Below, piece by piece: positions 55,908-64,000 of a DNA stretch of 64,000 nt. Both the position numbers and the translations under genes were made by a program. Every line of letters begins with the position of its first letter. Positions within the stretch are counted from its first letter, which is position 1. Under the pieces are notes generated by a model that worked only from the letters and a program-made list of their open reading frames with translations, ran no database searches and was not told where the DNA came from. The stretch lies in NCBI RefSeq assembly GCF_005405305.1, contig NZ_BJDU01000006.1, positions 1 through 64,000 of the forward strand, written 5' to 3'. The DNA is from Companilactobacillus formosensis. GTDB taxonomy: Bacteria; Bacillota; Bacilli; Lactobacillales; Lactobacillaceae.

Positions 55908-55921
55908 GGTAAGCGATTGCA
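55908..55921 (+). promoter_or_regulatory. candidate cre (CcpA) site before the sigma-54 activator gene
   Basis: GGTAAGCGATTGCA matches TGWAANCGNTNWCA at 12 of 14 positions and lies 24 bases before the ATG at 55945. It would give glucose repression of the regulator. Confidence 0.45.
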
Positions 55922-55944
55922 AAAATTGAGGAAAGGAAGTAGCA

Positions 55945-58713
55945 ATGAGGAGAATAGAGAAAGTCTTTAATGAAATACTAGATGTTTATAAAGATTCCAC
56001 TAAAGAATCAATCATTAAACAAGGTGGAGTTTCTGCGACTGAATTAGCAACAAAAATGCATTTAAATCGACCTAACGTTAGTTCTGATCTCAATAAATTG
56101 TATCGAGACGGAAAAATCATAAAAATTAAATCATATCCTGTTGGTTACATAGGTTTAAAAACAATTGAAGATGTTTTTGGGATTAGGGATTTAACCAAGC
56201 ATGAATTTGATGATATTAAAGATTTGCAAAATGTAAATAACAGAGTTGAAGAACATTTAACTAAAAATAAAGATCCATTTGAAGGCATTATTGGTTTTGA
56301 TGGCAGTTTAAAGAAACCAATATCCCAAGCGAAAGCAGCAGTTTATTATCCACCACATGGATTGCATATGTTGTTGTTAGGGCCAACTGGTTCTGGTAAA
56401 ACTTTTTTCGCTAACAAAATATATGAATATGCTAAATATGAGCATATCTTGCCTGAAGACGCACCATTTAAAAGCTTTAATTGTGCTGACTATTATCAAA
56501 ATCCTCAATTACTATTATCACAATTATTTGGGTATGCGAAAGGCGCTTTTACTGGTGCTGATTCAGACCATAAAGGATTGGTTGAAGAGGCTGATGGAGG
56601 AATTCTGCTTCTAGATGAAGTACATCGGTTAACTCCCGAAGGACAAGAAATGCTGTTTTATTTTATCGACAATGGCTTGTTTAGTAGGTTAGGTGAAAAT
56701 GGTACGAAGAGAAAAGCCAATGTTTTGATTATTTGTGCTACCACCGAGAATCCTAATTCAACGATGTTAGAAACTTTTTTAAGACGTATTCCAATGACCA
56801 TACAAATTCCATCTTTAAAAGATCGGAGTATGAAAGAAAAGGTCGAGTTAATCAAATTTTTGATGTTGAATGAATCGAAACGAGTCAAAAAAGCTTTTCG
56901 AGTTGATATCGATGTTATCAATGCCTTGATTCATTCAGTTAATTATGGAAATGTTGGTCAACTGAAATCGCAAATTCAATTAACTTGTGCCCAGGCCTTT
57001 TTAAATAATCTTTATCAGAACGATGAAATAAAAATTGGGATTAAAGATCTGCCAGAAGAGATTCGAGACGACTGGATTTCAAGTAGCCAAAATATTCAAA
57101 GGTCTAAGGAAATTTCAAAATATGTTGATGTTGTAACGTTAATTTCACCGGGAAAATTTAATAATGAAACTTTGGATAGATACGATGATTCTAATATTTA
57201 TAACATGATTGAGGAAAAATATAATTATTTACAAAATAAAGGTATGGATAAAGAACAAATCTATAAATATGTTTTGAATGATTTGAAATTACATGTAAAT
57301 AAATTTATTTCCAACAACAATGTCAATTATCACTTATTAAAATTCATTGATCCCAAAGTTTTTGCGGTTACTTTGAAATTAAAAAATATTGGTGAAAAAG
57401 CATTAAAAGTTAAATTTGACCGTCGCTTCCTGTATTATGTCGGAATGCACGTGGATTCTTATTATAAAAGGGATAAGCAAGAGAGTAATGTTCAAAATAT
57501 TAATATTCATGATGTCAAAACTAAGTATTCAAATGAATATCACGTTGCTCAGACTTTTGCCCAGGTAATTAATAATGATTTAGGGATTGAGTTACCAGAG
57601 ATGGAAATAATTTATTTGACCATGCTAATTAATTCCATAGAAAACTTTAATGACAATAAGAGTGTTAGTGTTTTGGTTGCGGCTCACGGAAACTCAACAG
57701 CTAGTTCAATGGTTGAAGTGGCTAAAGATCTATTAGGAACAGCGCCGGTTTATTCATTGGACATGCCTTTAACTGTTACACCTCAAGAATTATTTGAGAG
57801 TTTAGTGAAGAAATTAAAAAAAATAGATAACGGCATGGGTGTTTTAATGTTAGTTGATATGGGTTCTTTGAATATGATGGAATCAAAACTAAGTATGAGA
57901 ACCGGTATTGAACTAAAAACTATTCCCAATGTAACGACAAGTATTGTTTTAGATACTGTTAGAAAAATTAATTATATGAATCTAGATTTAAATGGTATTT
58001 ATGAATCAGTTTCTAAAGATTTTTCAACTGCCAATAAAATAGCAACTAGTGGTAAGAGCAAGGCTATTTTATCCATTTGTACAACGGGTGAAGGTACCGC
58101 CAAAAAGATTGAAGAATTGTTGGAAGATATTATTCTCCATTCATCTGAAACTGATGTAAAAGTTATTCGGTTGTCAGCCTTGCATTTAAAAGAGCCAGTT
58201 GCTAAAGCCGTTAAAAATTATCAAGTAATAGCTAGTGTTGGGACAACGAATCCAGAAATTAGTGCACCATTTATATCCTTGGAAAGCTTGATTTCAGGAC
58301 ATGGTGAAGCAGAACTTCGTAGTATTTTAGGTATTAAGAAAGGTAAAAAAGATACTGTTTCAGGAAGAAGAGTTGTTAGTGATATTTGCTTAGATACACT
58401 TAATAAATACTTGATATATTTAAATCCACATCGAATCATTACCATGTTGATGGATTGGATAAAAGAATTACAAATACGTTTAGGAAAAACATTCAATAAT
58501 GCCACGATAATTAAATTGGTCGTGCATACAGCATTTTCTTTTGAACGCAGTAGCAATGACAATCCGATCAACTACGATGATGAGGTAAAACCAGATGTTG
58601 AAAAATATATGTCTTTAGTCGATGAAACATTGCTACCAATGGAAAGAAAATTAGATTTATTTTTAAATAAAGATGAAAAATTATTCATTTGCGAGATTAT
58701 AAAAGATATTTAA
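55945..58713 (+). CDS. LevR/ManR-type sigma-54-dependent activator with PTS regulation domains
   Basis: 922 residues. An N-terminal winged helix (about 1-75) is followed by the AAA+ domain (about 110-350) with Walker [12 protein letters not shown], the sigma-54 contact loop GAFTGAD and Walker [17 protein letters not shown] follows (about 455-560), then an EIIA-Man-like domain with phosphorylatable His in [11 protein letters not shown] (about 570-700), an EIIB-Gat-like stretch around [21 protein letters not shown] (about 700-800) and a second PRD at the C-terminus. It senses PTS phosphorylation and opens the sigma-54 promoter at 58833 in front of the PTS genes. GAAAGGAAG precedes the ATG. Confidence 0.93.
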   Translation: MRRIEKVFNEILDVYKDSTKESIIKQGGVSATELATKMHLNRPNVSSDLNKLYRDGKIIKIKSYPVGYIGLKTIEDVFGIRDLTKHEFDDIKDLQNVNNRVEEHLTKNKDPFEGIIGFDGSLKKPISQAKAAVYYPPHGLHMLLLGPTGSGKTFFANKIYEYAKYEHILPEDAPFKSFNCADYYQNPQLLLSQLFGYAKGAFTGADSDHKGLVEEADGGILLLDEVHRLTPEGQEMLFYFIDNGLFSRLGENGTKRKANVLIICATTENPNSTMLETFLRRIPMTIQIPSLKDRSMKEKVELIKFLMLNESKRVKKAFRVDIDVINALIHSVNYGNVGQLKSQIQLTCAQAFLNNLYQNDEIKIGIKDLPEEIRDDWISSSQNIQRSKEISKYVDVVTLISPGKFNNETLDRYDDSNIYNMIEEKYNYLQNKGMDKEQIYKYVLNDLKLHVNKFISNNNVNYHLLKFIDPKVFAVTLKLKNIGEKALKVKFDRRFLYYVGMHVDSYYKRDKQESNVQNINIHDVKTKYSNEYHVAQTFAQVINNDLGIELPEMEIIYLTMLINSIENFNDNKSVSVLVAAHGNSTASSMVEVAKDLLGTAPVYSLDMPLTVTPQELFESLVKKLKKIDNGMGVLMLVDMGSLNMMESKLSMRTGIELKTIPNVTTSIVLDTVRKINYMNLDLNGIYESVSKDFSTANKIATSGKSKAILSICTTGEGTAKKIEELLEDIILHSSETDVKVIRLSALHLKEPVAKAVKNYQVIASVGTTNPEISAPFISLESLISGHGEAELRSILGIKKGKKDTVSGRRVVSDICLDTLNKYLIYLNPHRIITMLMDWIKELQIRLGKTFNNATIIKLVVHTAFSFERSSNDNPINYDDEVKPDVEKYMSLVDETLLPMERKLDLFLNKDEKLFICEIIKDI

Positions 58714-58716
58714 AAC

Positions 58717-58765
58717 AGTGTATTGAAAGTGTATTAAAAGTCATTTAAGAGTGTATTGAAAGTGT
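58717..58765 (+). promoter_or_regulatory. direct repeats, likely upstream activating sites of the LevR/ManR protein
   Basis: AGTGTATTGAAAGTGT occurs exactly at 58717-58732 and 58750-58765, 33 bases apart (about three helical turns). A related AGTGTATTAAAAG overlaps the first, and an inverted CTTTAATACACT lies at 58819. They lie 70-115 bases before the sigma-54 promoter, the normal place for an enhancer-binding protein. Confidence 0.75.
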
Positions 58766-58832
58766 TTCATTCTTAAGTGGTTTTTATTTTTTTTGCCTTA
58801 ATATCAATGGATAGATGCTTTAATACACTTAT

Positions 58833-58848
58833 TGGCATGGATATTGCT
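58833..58848 (+). promoter_or_regulatory. sigma-54 (-24/-12) promoter of the PTS operon
   Basis: TGGCAT, 5 bases, TTGCT: GG at 58834-58835 and GC at 58846-58847 have the required 10-base gap, and the sequence fits consensus TGGCAC-N5-TTGCW at nearly all positions. The IIA gene starts 28 bases after it. Confidence 0.88.
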
Positions 58849-58875
58849 TATATAAAAGTGAAAGGGGCAAAGGAA

Positions 58876-59310
58876 ATGACAAAGATTGTAATTAGTGGAC
58901 ATGGGAAATTCTCATTAGGAATGCTAAGTGCGTGTGAAATGATTTTTGGTCATAGCGATAACGTCGTAGCTATCCCATTTATTCAAGGAGATACCATTGA
59001 TGAATTAAAAGCTAAATATCAAGAAGTTTTAGATAAATGTGACGATGAAAATGAATATTTGTTTTTAATTGATCTTTTTAGTGGAACTCCTTATAACGCT
59101 TTAGCGCAATTAATTTTGGAAAAAGAAAATGTTGATATGGTAACTGGTACGAACCTACCAATCTTATTAGAAGCCGTATCAAAAAGTGATAATAAATTAA
59201 AAGAAATAACGGATGATTTGAAGAACTCAGCTCCAGAATCAATCAAGATTTTTTCAGAAGAAAAGGCAAAACAACTTGATGAAGATTCTGATGACGATAT
59301 TTCTTTGTAG
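58876..59310 (+). CDS. PTS mannose-family IIA component
   Basis: 144 residues. Starts MTKIVISGHGKFSLGMLSACEMIFG; His9 in SGHG is the phosphorylation site. The fold of EIIA-Man is visible up to about residue 125, followed by an acidic tail (LDEDSDDDISL). It receives phosphate from HPr and passes it to IIB. The ATG at 58876 follows AAAGGA; longer frames upstream run through the promoter and are rejected. First gene of IIA-IIB-IIC-IID-GH95. Confidence 0.93.
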   Translation: MTKIVISGHGKFSLGMLSACEMIFGHSDNVVAIPFIQGDTIDELKAKYQEVLDKCDDENEYLFLIDLFSGTPYNALAQLILEKENVDMVTGTNLPILLEAVSKSDNKLKEITDDLKNSAPESIKIFSEEKAKQLDEDSDDDISL

Positions 59311-59325
59311 AAGGGATGGATTAAT

Positions 59326-59796
59326 ATGGCAATTAAGTTTGTAAGAATTGATGACAGATTGGTACATGGACAGGTTGTAACTACTTGGGTCAAGAAGAAC
59401 GACATTGAACAAATAATTATTGTGAACGATAAGGTTATGGAGAATAAAGTTCAACAATCAGTTTTGAAAATGACAGCTCCATCTGGGGTTAAAATCGTAA
59501 TCTTCGGTGTCGAAAAGTTTATTCGAGTTTATAAGAAGAATCCTATCAAGAGAACGACAATGTTGATTTTCACTAATCCAAAGGATGTTTTTGAATGTGT
59601 CGACAATGGTGTAGAAATACCATATTTGAACGTCGGCCAAATGGGTGCTAACGAAGAACGTGAAAAAGTAACTGCTGGTGTTGCTTTGGATGATGAGGAT
59701 CGTAAGTACTTCAGGAAGATTTTGGATGATAATGTTGATGTTCAAATTCAGATGGTTCCAAATGACAGCATTACAGACATTAGTAAATTTCTATAG
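59326..59796 (+). CDS. PTS mannose-family IIB component
   Basis: 156 residues, with the typical start [20 protein letters not shown]; the histidine of LVHGQV is phosphorylated by IIA and hands the group to the sugar. Matches EIIB-Man/Lev/Sor families. GAAGGGATGG precedes the ATG. Separate IIA and IIB genes (instead of fused IIAB) are typical of levan, sorbose and various glycan PTS systems. Confidence 0.93.
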   Translation: MAIKFVRIDDRLVHGQVVTTWVKKNDIEQIIIVNDKVMENKVQQSVLKMTAPSGVKIVIFGVEKFIRVYKKNPIKRTTMLIFTNPKDVFECVDNGVEIPYLNVGQMGANEEREKVTAGVALDDEDRKYFRKILDDNVDVQIQMVPNDSITDISKFL

Positions 59797-59813
59797 AGGG
59801 GAATGAATCAATT

Positions 59814-60629
59814 ATGTTTGTTAAAGCAATTTTATTGTCGCTGATAACAGTTATTGCGACGGTTGATTATAATGGTCCATTGTTTCTAATCCATAGACCT
59901 CTAATAACAGGTGCTATGGCAGGACTAGTTATGGGTAATTTTACTCAAGGTTTAATTATTGGTGCCACATTGGAATTAATGTGGTTAGGTGTAACGGGTA
60001 TTGGTGGATACACACCACCTGATACTATTACTGGTGCTATCGTCGGTACAGCCTTTGGTATTATGTCTGGAAAAGGTGCTACCGCTGGTGTTGCGATTGC
60101 GGTTCCTATTGCGGTCGTTACACAACAATTGGATGTTTTAGCTAAGACAGCCGATATCTACTTCCTAAATAAAGCTCAAAAAGATGCTGAAGTTGGTGAT
60201 ATCAGTCGAGTAGGTTTGTATCATTACTTGAGTTTGGCAACAATTGTTGTCTTTAAAGTTGTTCCTGTTTTCTTAGCCGTAATGCTAGGTGGGGAATACG
60301 TTTCAGCACTATTTGATAAGATTCCTGATGTTGTAATGACTGGATTATCTGTTGCCGGTGGTATTTTACCAGCTATTGGTTTTGCGATGTTGTTAAATAT
60401 GATGCTCAAAAAAGGTATGTGGGTCTTCTTGCTTATTGGATTTGTTTGTTCAGCTTTCGGAAATATGCCAACTGTAGGTATTGCTTTGATTGGTGTAATC
60501 GTTGCTTATGCTTATGATCTTATCAAATCAAATAAGGCAGAAGCTCAACCAGCTGCAGAATCAGAACCAGATACGTCGGAAGATAAGACTGACGATAATG
60601 ATGACGATGAGGAGGATTACGACCTATGA
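59814..60629 (+). CDS. PTS mannose-family IIC component
   Basis: 271 residues, about seven helices. Conserved blocks GPLFLIHRPLITGAMAGLVMGNFTQGLIIGATLELMWLGVTGIGGYTPPD identify EIIC of this family. The C-terminus carries an acidic, disordered tail of about 35 residues (EPDTSEDKTDDNDDDEEDYDL), an unusual addition. It forms the membrane channel with IID. Its end overlaps the IID start by four bases (ATGA). Confidence 0.92.
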   Translation: MFVKAILLSLITVIATVDYNGPLFLIHRPLITGAMAGLVMGNFTQGLIIGATLELMWLGVTGIGGYTPPDTITGAIVGTAFGIMSGKGATAGVAIAVPIAVVTQQLDVLAKTADIYFLNKAQKDAEVGDISRVGLYHYLSLATIVVFKVVPVFLAVMLGGEYVSALFDKIPDVVMTGLSVAGGILPAIGFAMLLNMMLKKGMWVFLLIGFVCSAFGNMPTVGIALIGVIVAYAYDLIKSNKAEAQPAAESEPDTSEDKTDDNDDDEEDYDL

Positions 60630-61456
60630 CATCAAAAGAATTGAAAAAAACTAATGATAAGCTTATTGGCAAAAAAGAACTGAATAAAGTTTTTGCTAGA
60701 AGTTTCTTTTATGGAGCTTCTTGGAATTATGAACGTATGCAAAACTTAGGATTTTTATATACGATTACTCCTGTTTTGAAAAAGCTTTATGGTAAAAGTA
60801 AGACAGCAATGTCTCAAGCTATGAAGAGACATCTAGAATTCTTCAATACGCACCAATCAATGGCACCATTTATTCTCGGTGTTACTTCAGCATTGGAAGA
60901 AGAAGATGGAAACGATCATGCTGAAACAACTACAGGTATCAAAATTGGTTTGATGGGTCCATTATCAGGATTAGGTGATAGTTTAATTTGGCTAACTTTG
61001 GTCCCTATCTGTATGAGTTTGGGAGCTTCATATGCCAAGACTGGTAATCCATTAGGCTTGATAGTTTCTTTAGTATTGTTCAATGCCATTAATATTCCCT
61101 TGAAATATTTCGGATTAAAAGCAGGATATACTGGTGGGTCTGAATTGATTCAAAAGAGTTCTAGCAAAGGTACATTGGATAGAATTACCAATATGGCGAT
61201 TGCTTTAGGCCTAGTTTTAGTTGGTGGTTTGATTCCACAAATGGTAACAGTTAATTTGGGCGTTAAGTTTGTCCAAGGTGGATTGACAATTTCTCTAAAC
61301 AAGATTATCAATGACATCTTCCCTAAGATTTTGCCTTTATTAGTTACACTAGGAATTTACAAATTGATTCACAAAGGTAAGAATCCAGTTATTTTGATTT
61401 TTGCCATCATGGCTCTATCTATTCTCTTAGTTTGGTTACATATTTTAGCAAAGTAG
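60626..61456 (+). CDS. PTS mannose-family IID component
   Basis: 276 residues. Starts with a cytoplasmic part (LNKVFARSFFYGASWNYERMQNLGFLYTITPVLKKLYG), then the conserved FNTHQSMAPFILGVTSALEEE and TTGIKIGLMGPLSGLGDSLIWLT blocks; helices follow to the C-terminus. It completes the IIC-IID membrane unit. Start overlaps the IIC stop, so translation is coupled. The next gene, GH95, begins 13 bases after the stop. Confidence 0.93.
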   Translation: MTSKELKKTNDKLIGKKELNKVFARSFFYGASWNYERMQNLGFLYTITPVLKKLYGKSKTAMSQAMKRHLEFFNTHQSMAPFILGVTSALEEEDGNDHAETTTGIKIGLMGPLSGLGDSLIWLTLVPICMSLGASYAKTGNPLGLIVSLVLFNAINIPLKYFGLKAGYTGGSELIQKSSSKGTLDRITNMAIALGLVLVGGLIPQMVTVNLGVKFVQGGLTISLNKIINDIFPKILPLLVTLGIYKLIHKGKNPVILIFAIMALSILLVWLHILAK

Positions 61457-61468
61457 GGGAGTAAAGTT

Positions 61469-63772
61469 ATGAAATTATGGTATAAACAAAGCGCTAAAAA
61501 CTGGAATGAGGCTTTGCCACTTGGGGATGGACATTTAGGTGCCATGGTCTACGGCAATATTAAAGACGAAGTAGTTAGCCTTAATAATGAAACTATTTGG
61601 TATCGTGGTGCCGTTGATCGTAATAATCCCGACTCCGGTAAGTATTTGTCCAAAGTTCGGCAATTGTTGATGGAAGATAAAGTGTCAGAAGCTGAAGAAT
61701 TAATGAAATTGACGATGTTTGGAACTCCTAGAGATCAAAGTCATTATGAATTCATGGGTGAATTGTTTATTGATCAAATCGATGTTGATTCTGAGTCGGT
61801 CAAAAATTATCACCGAGAATTAGATTTAGAAAATGCGACTTTATCAGTTTCTTATACGGTAAATGATGTTAATTATCAAAGAATCTATTTCATTAGTAAG
61901 AAACTGCATACATTGGTAATCCAATATAAAAGCTCGCAACCTGAGAAACTTAATTTAAATATTCAACTTGGTCGAGAAAAGCGTTTCAGTGATAAAGTAG
62001 AAAAATTTTCTGATCAAGGTATCGTAATGAGTGCCAGTGCTGGTGGCGTAAAAGGAACTAAATTCAAAGTTGGTTGTCTGTTAGAAACTGACGGTCAGAA
62101 AAAAGTTTTGGGCGAAACGATAGTTGGCAGAAATATGACTAAAGCAACTATCTTGTTGACCTCCGCAACTGATTATTATCGAGCCAATGATGATCAAAGA
62201 TGCTTTGATTATTTGCAAAAGTTATTGGCATTCAATTTTAAAGATGAATTAGATAGTCATATTAATAATTATCAAAAATTGTTTAATAGAGTTTCATTAA
62301 ATATTGCAGATCCAATAGATGATTTGCCAATAGATGAACGTCTAAAACGAGTTAAAAGTGGCAAAGAAGATAATTATTTACTCAATTTGTATTTTAATTA
62401 CGGTAGATATTTACTGATTTCTTCTAGCCAACCTGGTGGTTTACCGGCCAATTTGCAAGGAATTTGGTCTGAAAACACTAACCCGATTTGGGGTTCTAAA
62501 TTTACTATTAATATCAATACGGAAATGAACTATTGGATGGCTGGTCCTTGTGACTTGTCAGAAATGGAAGAACCATTATTCGATTTATTAAATAATTTAC
62601 GTCCACATGGTCGAATCACGGCCCAAAAAATGTACAACGCCAGAGGATTCACGGCTCATCACAATACGGATGCATTTTTTGATACAGCACCTCAATCACA
62701 TGCTATTGCAGCGGCTATTTGGAATACAACTGTGCCTTGGCTATGTACGCATATTTGGGAACATTACTTGTTTACCGGAGACGAAGATTTCTTGAAAAAG
62801 AATTATCCGGTAATGAAAGAAGCAGCTGAATTTTACGAAGATTACTTATTTGAATTTAAAGGTCACTTGGTAACAGGTCCTTCAGTATCTCCAGAAAATA
62901 AATATCGCCTACCCAATGGAACTGAAGGTAATGTTTGCCTGTCACCAACGATCGATAACCAAATTTTGCGTTACTTTTTCCAATGTGTCATCGAAAGTGC
63001 CAAAGTTTTACGAGTTGACAAAGATTTTGTCGATAAGATTGCACAAATGAGAGCTAAATTACCAAAAACTAAGATTGGTAAACACGGTCAAGTACAAGAA
63101 TGGCTTGAGGATTACGATGAAGTTGAACCAGGACATAGACATATCTCCCCCTTATTTGGTCTATTCCCTGGACATGAAATAAATGAAGAAGAAACTCCAG
63201 AGTTAATCAATGCGGCTCAAGTCACAATTAAGCGCAGACTAGAGAATGGTTCTTATTTGGATAGCAAATCTCGAGAAGATGCTATTAATGGTTGGACTAA
63301 GACTGGTTTTGTTGGTGGCAAGAGAACCGGTTGGAGTTCGGCTTGGCTAGTTAATTTCTTTGCACGATTGCATGATGGTCAAAAAGCCAATGAAGAACTT
63401 TATGGGATGTTAAGGAATTCTACTTTGAATAATCTTTTTGATGATCATCCACCATTTCAAATTGATGGAAACTTTGGTGCTGTGAGTGGAATTTGTGAAA
63501 TGTTAATTCAAAGTCAAAATGGATTTGTAGAATTATTACCTGCTTTGCCAAAAGAATGGAAAATTGGTAATTATCGTGGTTTAAGAGTGCGCGGTAATGT
63601 GAAAGTCGACGTTTCTTGGAATGACGGTAAAGTTAAAACAGTGACACTTCACGGTGCCCCAAATAAAGAAATAACTTTGAAAATTAAATCAGAGAGAATG
63701 AATGATAATCAAGCTTTTGATCAATCTATCGTTTTGGATGATTCCGGTAAGAAAAAAATCGAATTTAAATAA
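61469..63772 (+). CDS. glycoside hydrolase family 95 (alpha-L-fucosidase / alpha-L-galactosidase family)
   Basis: 767 residues, no signal peptide, so cytoplasmic. The GH95 start LWYKQSAKNWNEALPLGDGHLGAMVYG, the (alpha/alpha)6-barrel block FTININTEMNYWMAGPCDLSE (about residue 350; the Asn pair that activates water in family members), SPEN at about 470 (family acid) and PFQIDGNFGAVSGI (about 663) are visible. Family members remove alpha-1,2-linked L-fucose or L-galactose. It is cotranscribed with a mannose-family PTS, which suggests that the imported, phosphorylated glycoside is split inside the cell. AGGGGAG precedes the ATG. Substrate is inferred only. Confidence 0.9.
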   Translation: MKLWYKQSAKNWNEALPLGDGHLGAMVYGNIKDEVVSLNNETIWYRGAVDRNNPDSGKYLSKVRQLLMEDKVSEAEELMKLTMFGTPRDQSHYEFMGELFIDQIDVDSESVKNYHRELDLENATLSVSYTVNDVNYQRIYFISKKLHTLVIQYKSSQPEKLNLNIQLGREKRFSDKVEKFSDQGIVMSASAGGVKGTKFKVGCLLETDGQKKVLGETIVGRNMTKATILLTSATDYYRANDDQRCFDYLQKLLAFNFKDELDSHINNYQKLFNRVSLNIADPIDDLPIDERLKRVKSGKEDNYLLNLYFNYGRYLLISSSQPGGLPANLQGIWSENTNPIWGSKFTININTEMNYWMAGPCDLSEMEEPLFDLLNNLRPHGRITAQKMYNARGFTAHHNTDAFFDTAPQSHAIAAAIWNTTVPWLCTHIWEHYLFTGDEDFLKKNYPVMKEAAEFYEDYLFEFKGHLVTGPSVSPENKYRLPNGTEGNVCLSPTIDNQILRYFFQCVIESAKVLRVDKDFVDKIAQMRAKLPKTKIGKHGQVQEWLEDYDEVEPGHRHISPLFGLFPGHEINEEETPELINAAQVTIKRRLENGSYLDSKSREDAINGWTKTGFVGGKRTGWSSAWLVNFFARLHDGQKANEELYGMLRNSTLNNLFDDHPPFQIDGNFGAVSGICEMLIQSQNGFVELLPALPKEWKIGNYRGLRVRGNVKVDVSWNDGKVKTVTLHGAPNKEITLKIKSERMNDNQAFDQSIVLDDSGKKKIEFK

Positions 63773-63776
63773 TAAG

Positions 63777-63814
63777 AAAAGAGGTACTTTGCTAGATAAA
63801 GTATCTCTTTTTTA
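63777..63814 (+). terminator. terminator after the GH95 gene
   Basis: AAAGAGGTACTTT and AAAGTATCTCTTT pair around GCTAGAT and are followed by TTTT. The next gene starts 10 bases later, so read-through is possible. Confidence 0.8.
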
Positions 63815-63823
63815 GGAGGAAAA

Positions 63824-64000
63824 ATGGGTGCAATATTATTATCGTTAGTTCCCGCATTAGGTTGGGGAGCACAATCGTTAGTTATGCAAAAAGTGGGTGG
63901 CAAATTCACCAATAAGGTAATGGGCATGGTTCTAGGGACGATGATTTTTTCTTTAGTGATCTTGCTTTTTAGAGGTCTACCTAATTTTTCATTCAATTTA
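63824..64000 (+). CDS. GRP family sugar uptake protein (start only, cut by window end)
   Basis: The first 59 codons are visible: MGAILLSLVPALGWGAQSLV followed by MQKVGGKFTNKVMGMVLGT, then a second hydrophobic stretch. This is the start of the GRP/RbsU/GlcU family of 10-helix sugar transporters (glucose or ribose uptake). TAGGAGG precedes the ATG. It follows the GH95 gene after a terminator and could import a monosaccharide related to the same pathway. The rest lies outside the window. Confidence 0.82.
   Translation, partial: MGAILLSLVPALGWGAQSLVMQKVGGKFTNKVMGMVLGTMIFSLVILLFRGLPNFSFNL

Noticed and set aside
58777-58875. Longer N-terminus for the PTS IIA protein
   Set aside because: It would translate the sigma-54 promoter; the conserved IIA start MTKIVISGHG has its own ribosome site.

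Overview
The window is a low-GC Firmicutes chromosome segment spanning the replication origin. Gene content and order suggest Lactobacillaceae, most like Companilactobacillus (the farciminis/alimentarius group). The evidence is dnaA-dnaN-yaaA-recF-gyrB-gyrA-rpsF-ssb-rpsR on the minus strand, rpmH-rnpA-yidC-mnmE-mnmG diverging on the plus strand, a lactobacillar purA-dnaB-rplI-gdpP block, many sugar/amino-acid transporters, and strong AGGAGG-type ribosome binding sites. The genus call is an inference from memory of gene order, not a database result.

Layout. 1-340: upstream part of an rRNA operon whose 16S gene should lie just left of base 1 on the minus strand; three stacked sigma-A promoters are readable. 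356-11244: cell-envelope genes (ABC-F ATPase, LCP ligase, PBP1A, two anchored proteins of unknown function) with an APC permease, and an Rrf2 regulator beside an NAD(P)H-binding oxidoreductase. 11408-27706: the conserved minus-strand replication/translation block. It is interrupted at 16.7-17.6 kb by a small XRE-regulator module and an array of about 61-63 bp structured tandem repeats that ends at an orphan terminator. 26.2-28.1 kb: a bipartite origin, with a DnaA-box cluster between dnaA and rpmH and a DnaA-trio unwinding element between dnaA and dnaN. 28205-33089: rpmH-rnpA-yidC-mnmE-mnmG, without jag/khpB in the usual place.

33.3-64 kb is more accessory. It starts with a five-gene operon (two permeases, ATPase, binding lipoprotein, adenine deaminase) behind a promoter carrying two inverted PurBox-like sites. 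This suggests that the spermidine/putrescine-type transporter actually carries a purine-related compound. Next come a Gfo/Idh oxidoreductase, a CLC-type protein behind a structured leader with a terminator (candidate riboswitch of unassigned class), a membrane-attached XRE regulator, an isolated lacAB pair facing an Rrf2 regulator with a clear palindromic operator, an APC permease, and a dxs-like gene broken by one extra A in an A8 run. nagB follows with a GntR-type operator, then an alpha/beta hydrolase lacking its nucleophile serine, two surface proteins, pncA, kup, amt and a DUF1003 protein.

The right end is a sugar locus. A LevR/ManR-type sigma-54 activator is followed by two direct repeats 33 bp apart and a clear -24/-12 promoter, then mannose-family PTS IIA-IIB-IIC-IID, a cytoplasmic GH95 (fucosidase-family) enzyme and the start of a GRP-type sugar transporter. 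It reads as a PTS-coupled pathway for a fucosylated (or L-galactosylated) glycoside. No CRISPR array, insertion sequence, prophage gene or tRNA was seen.
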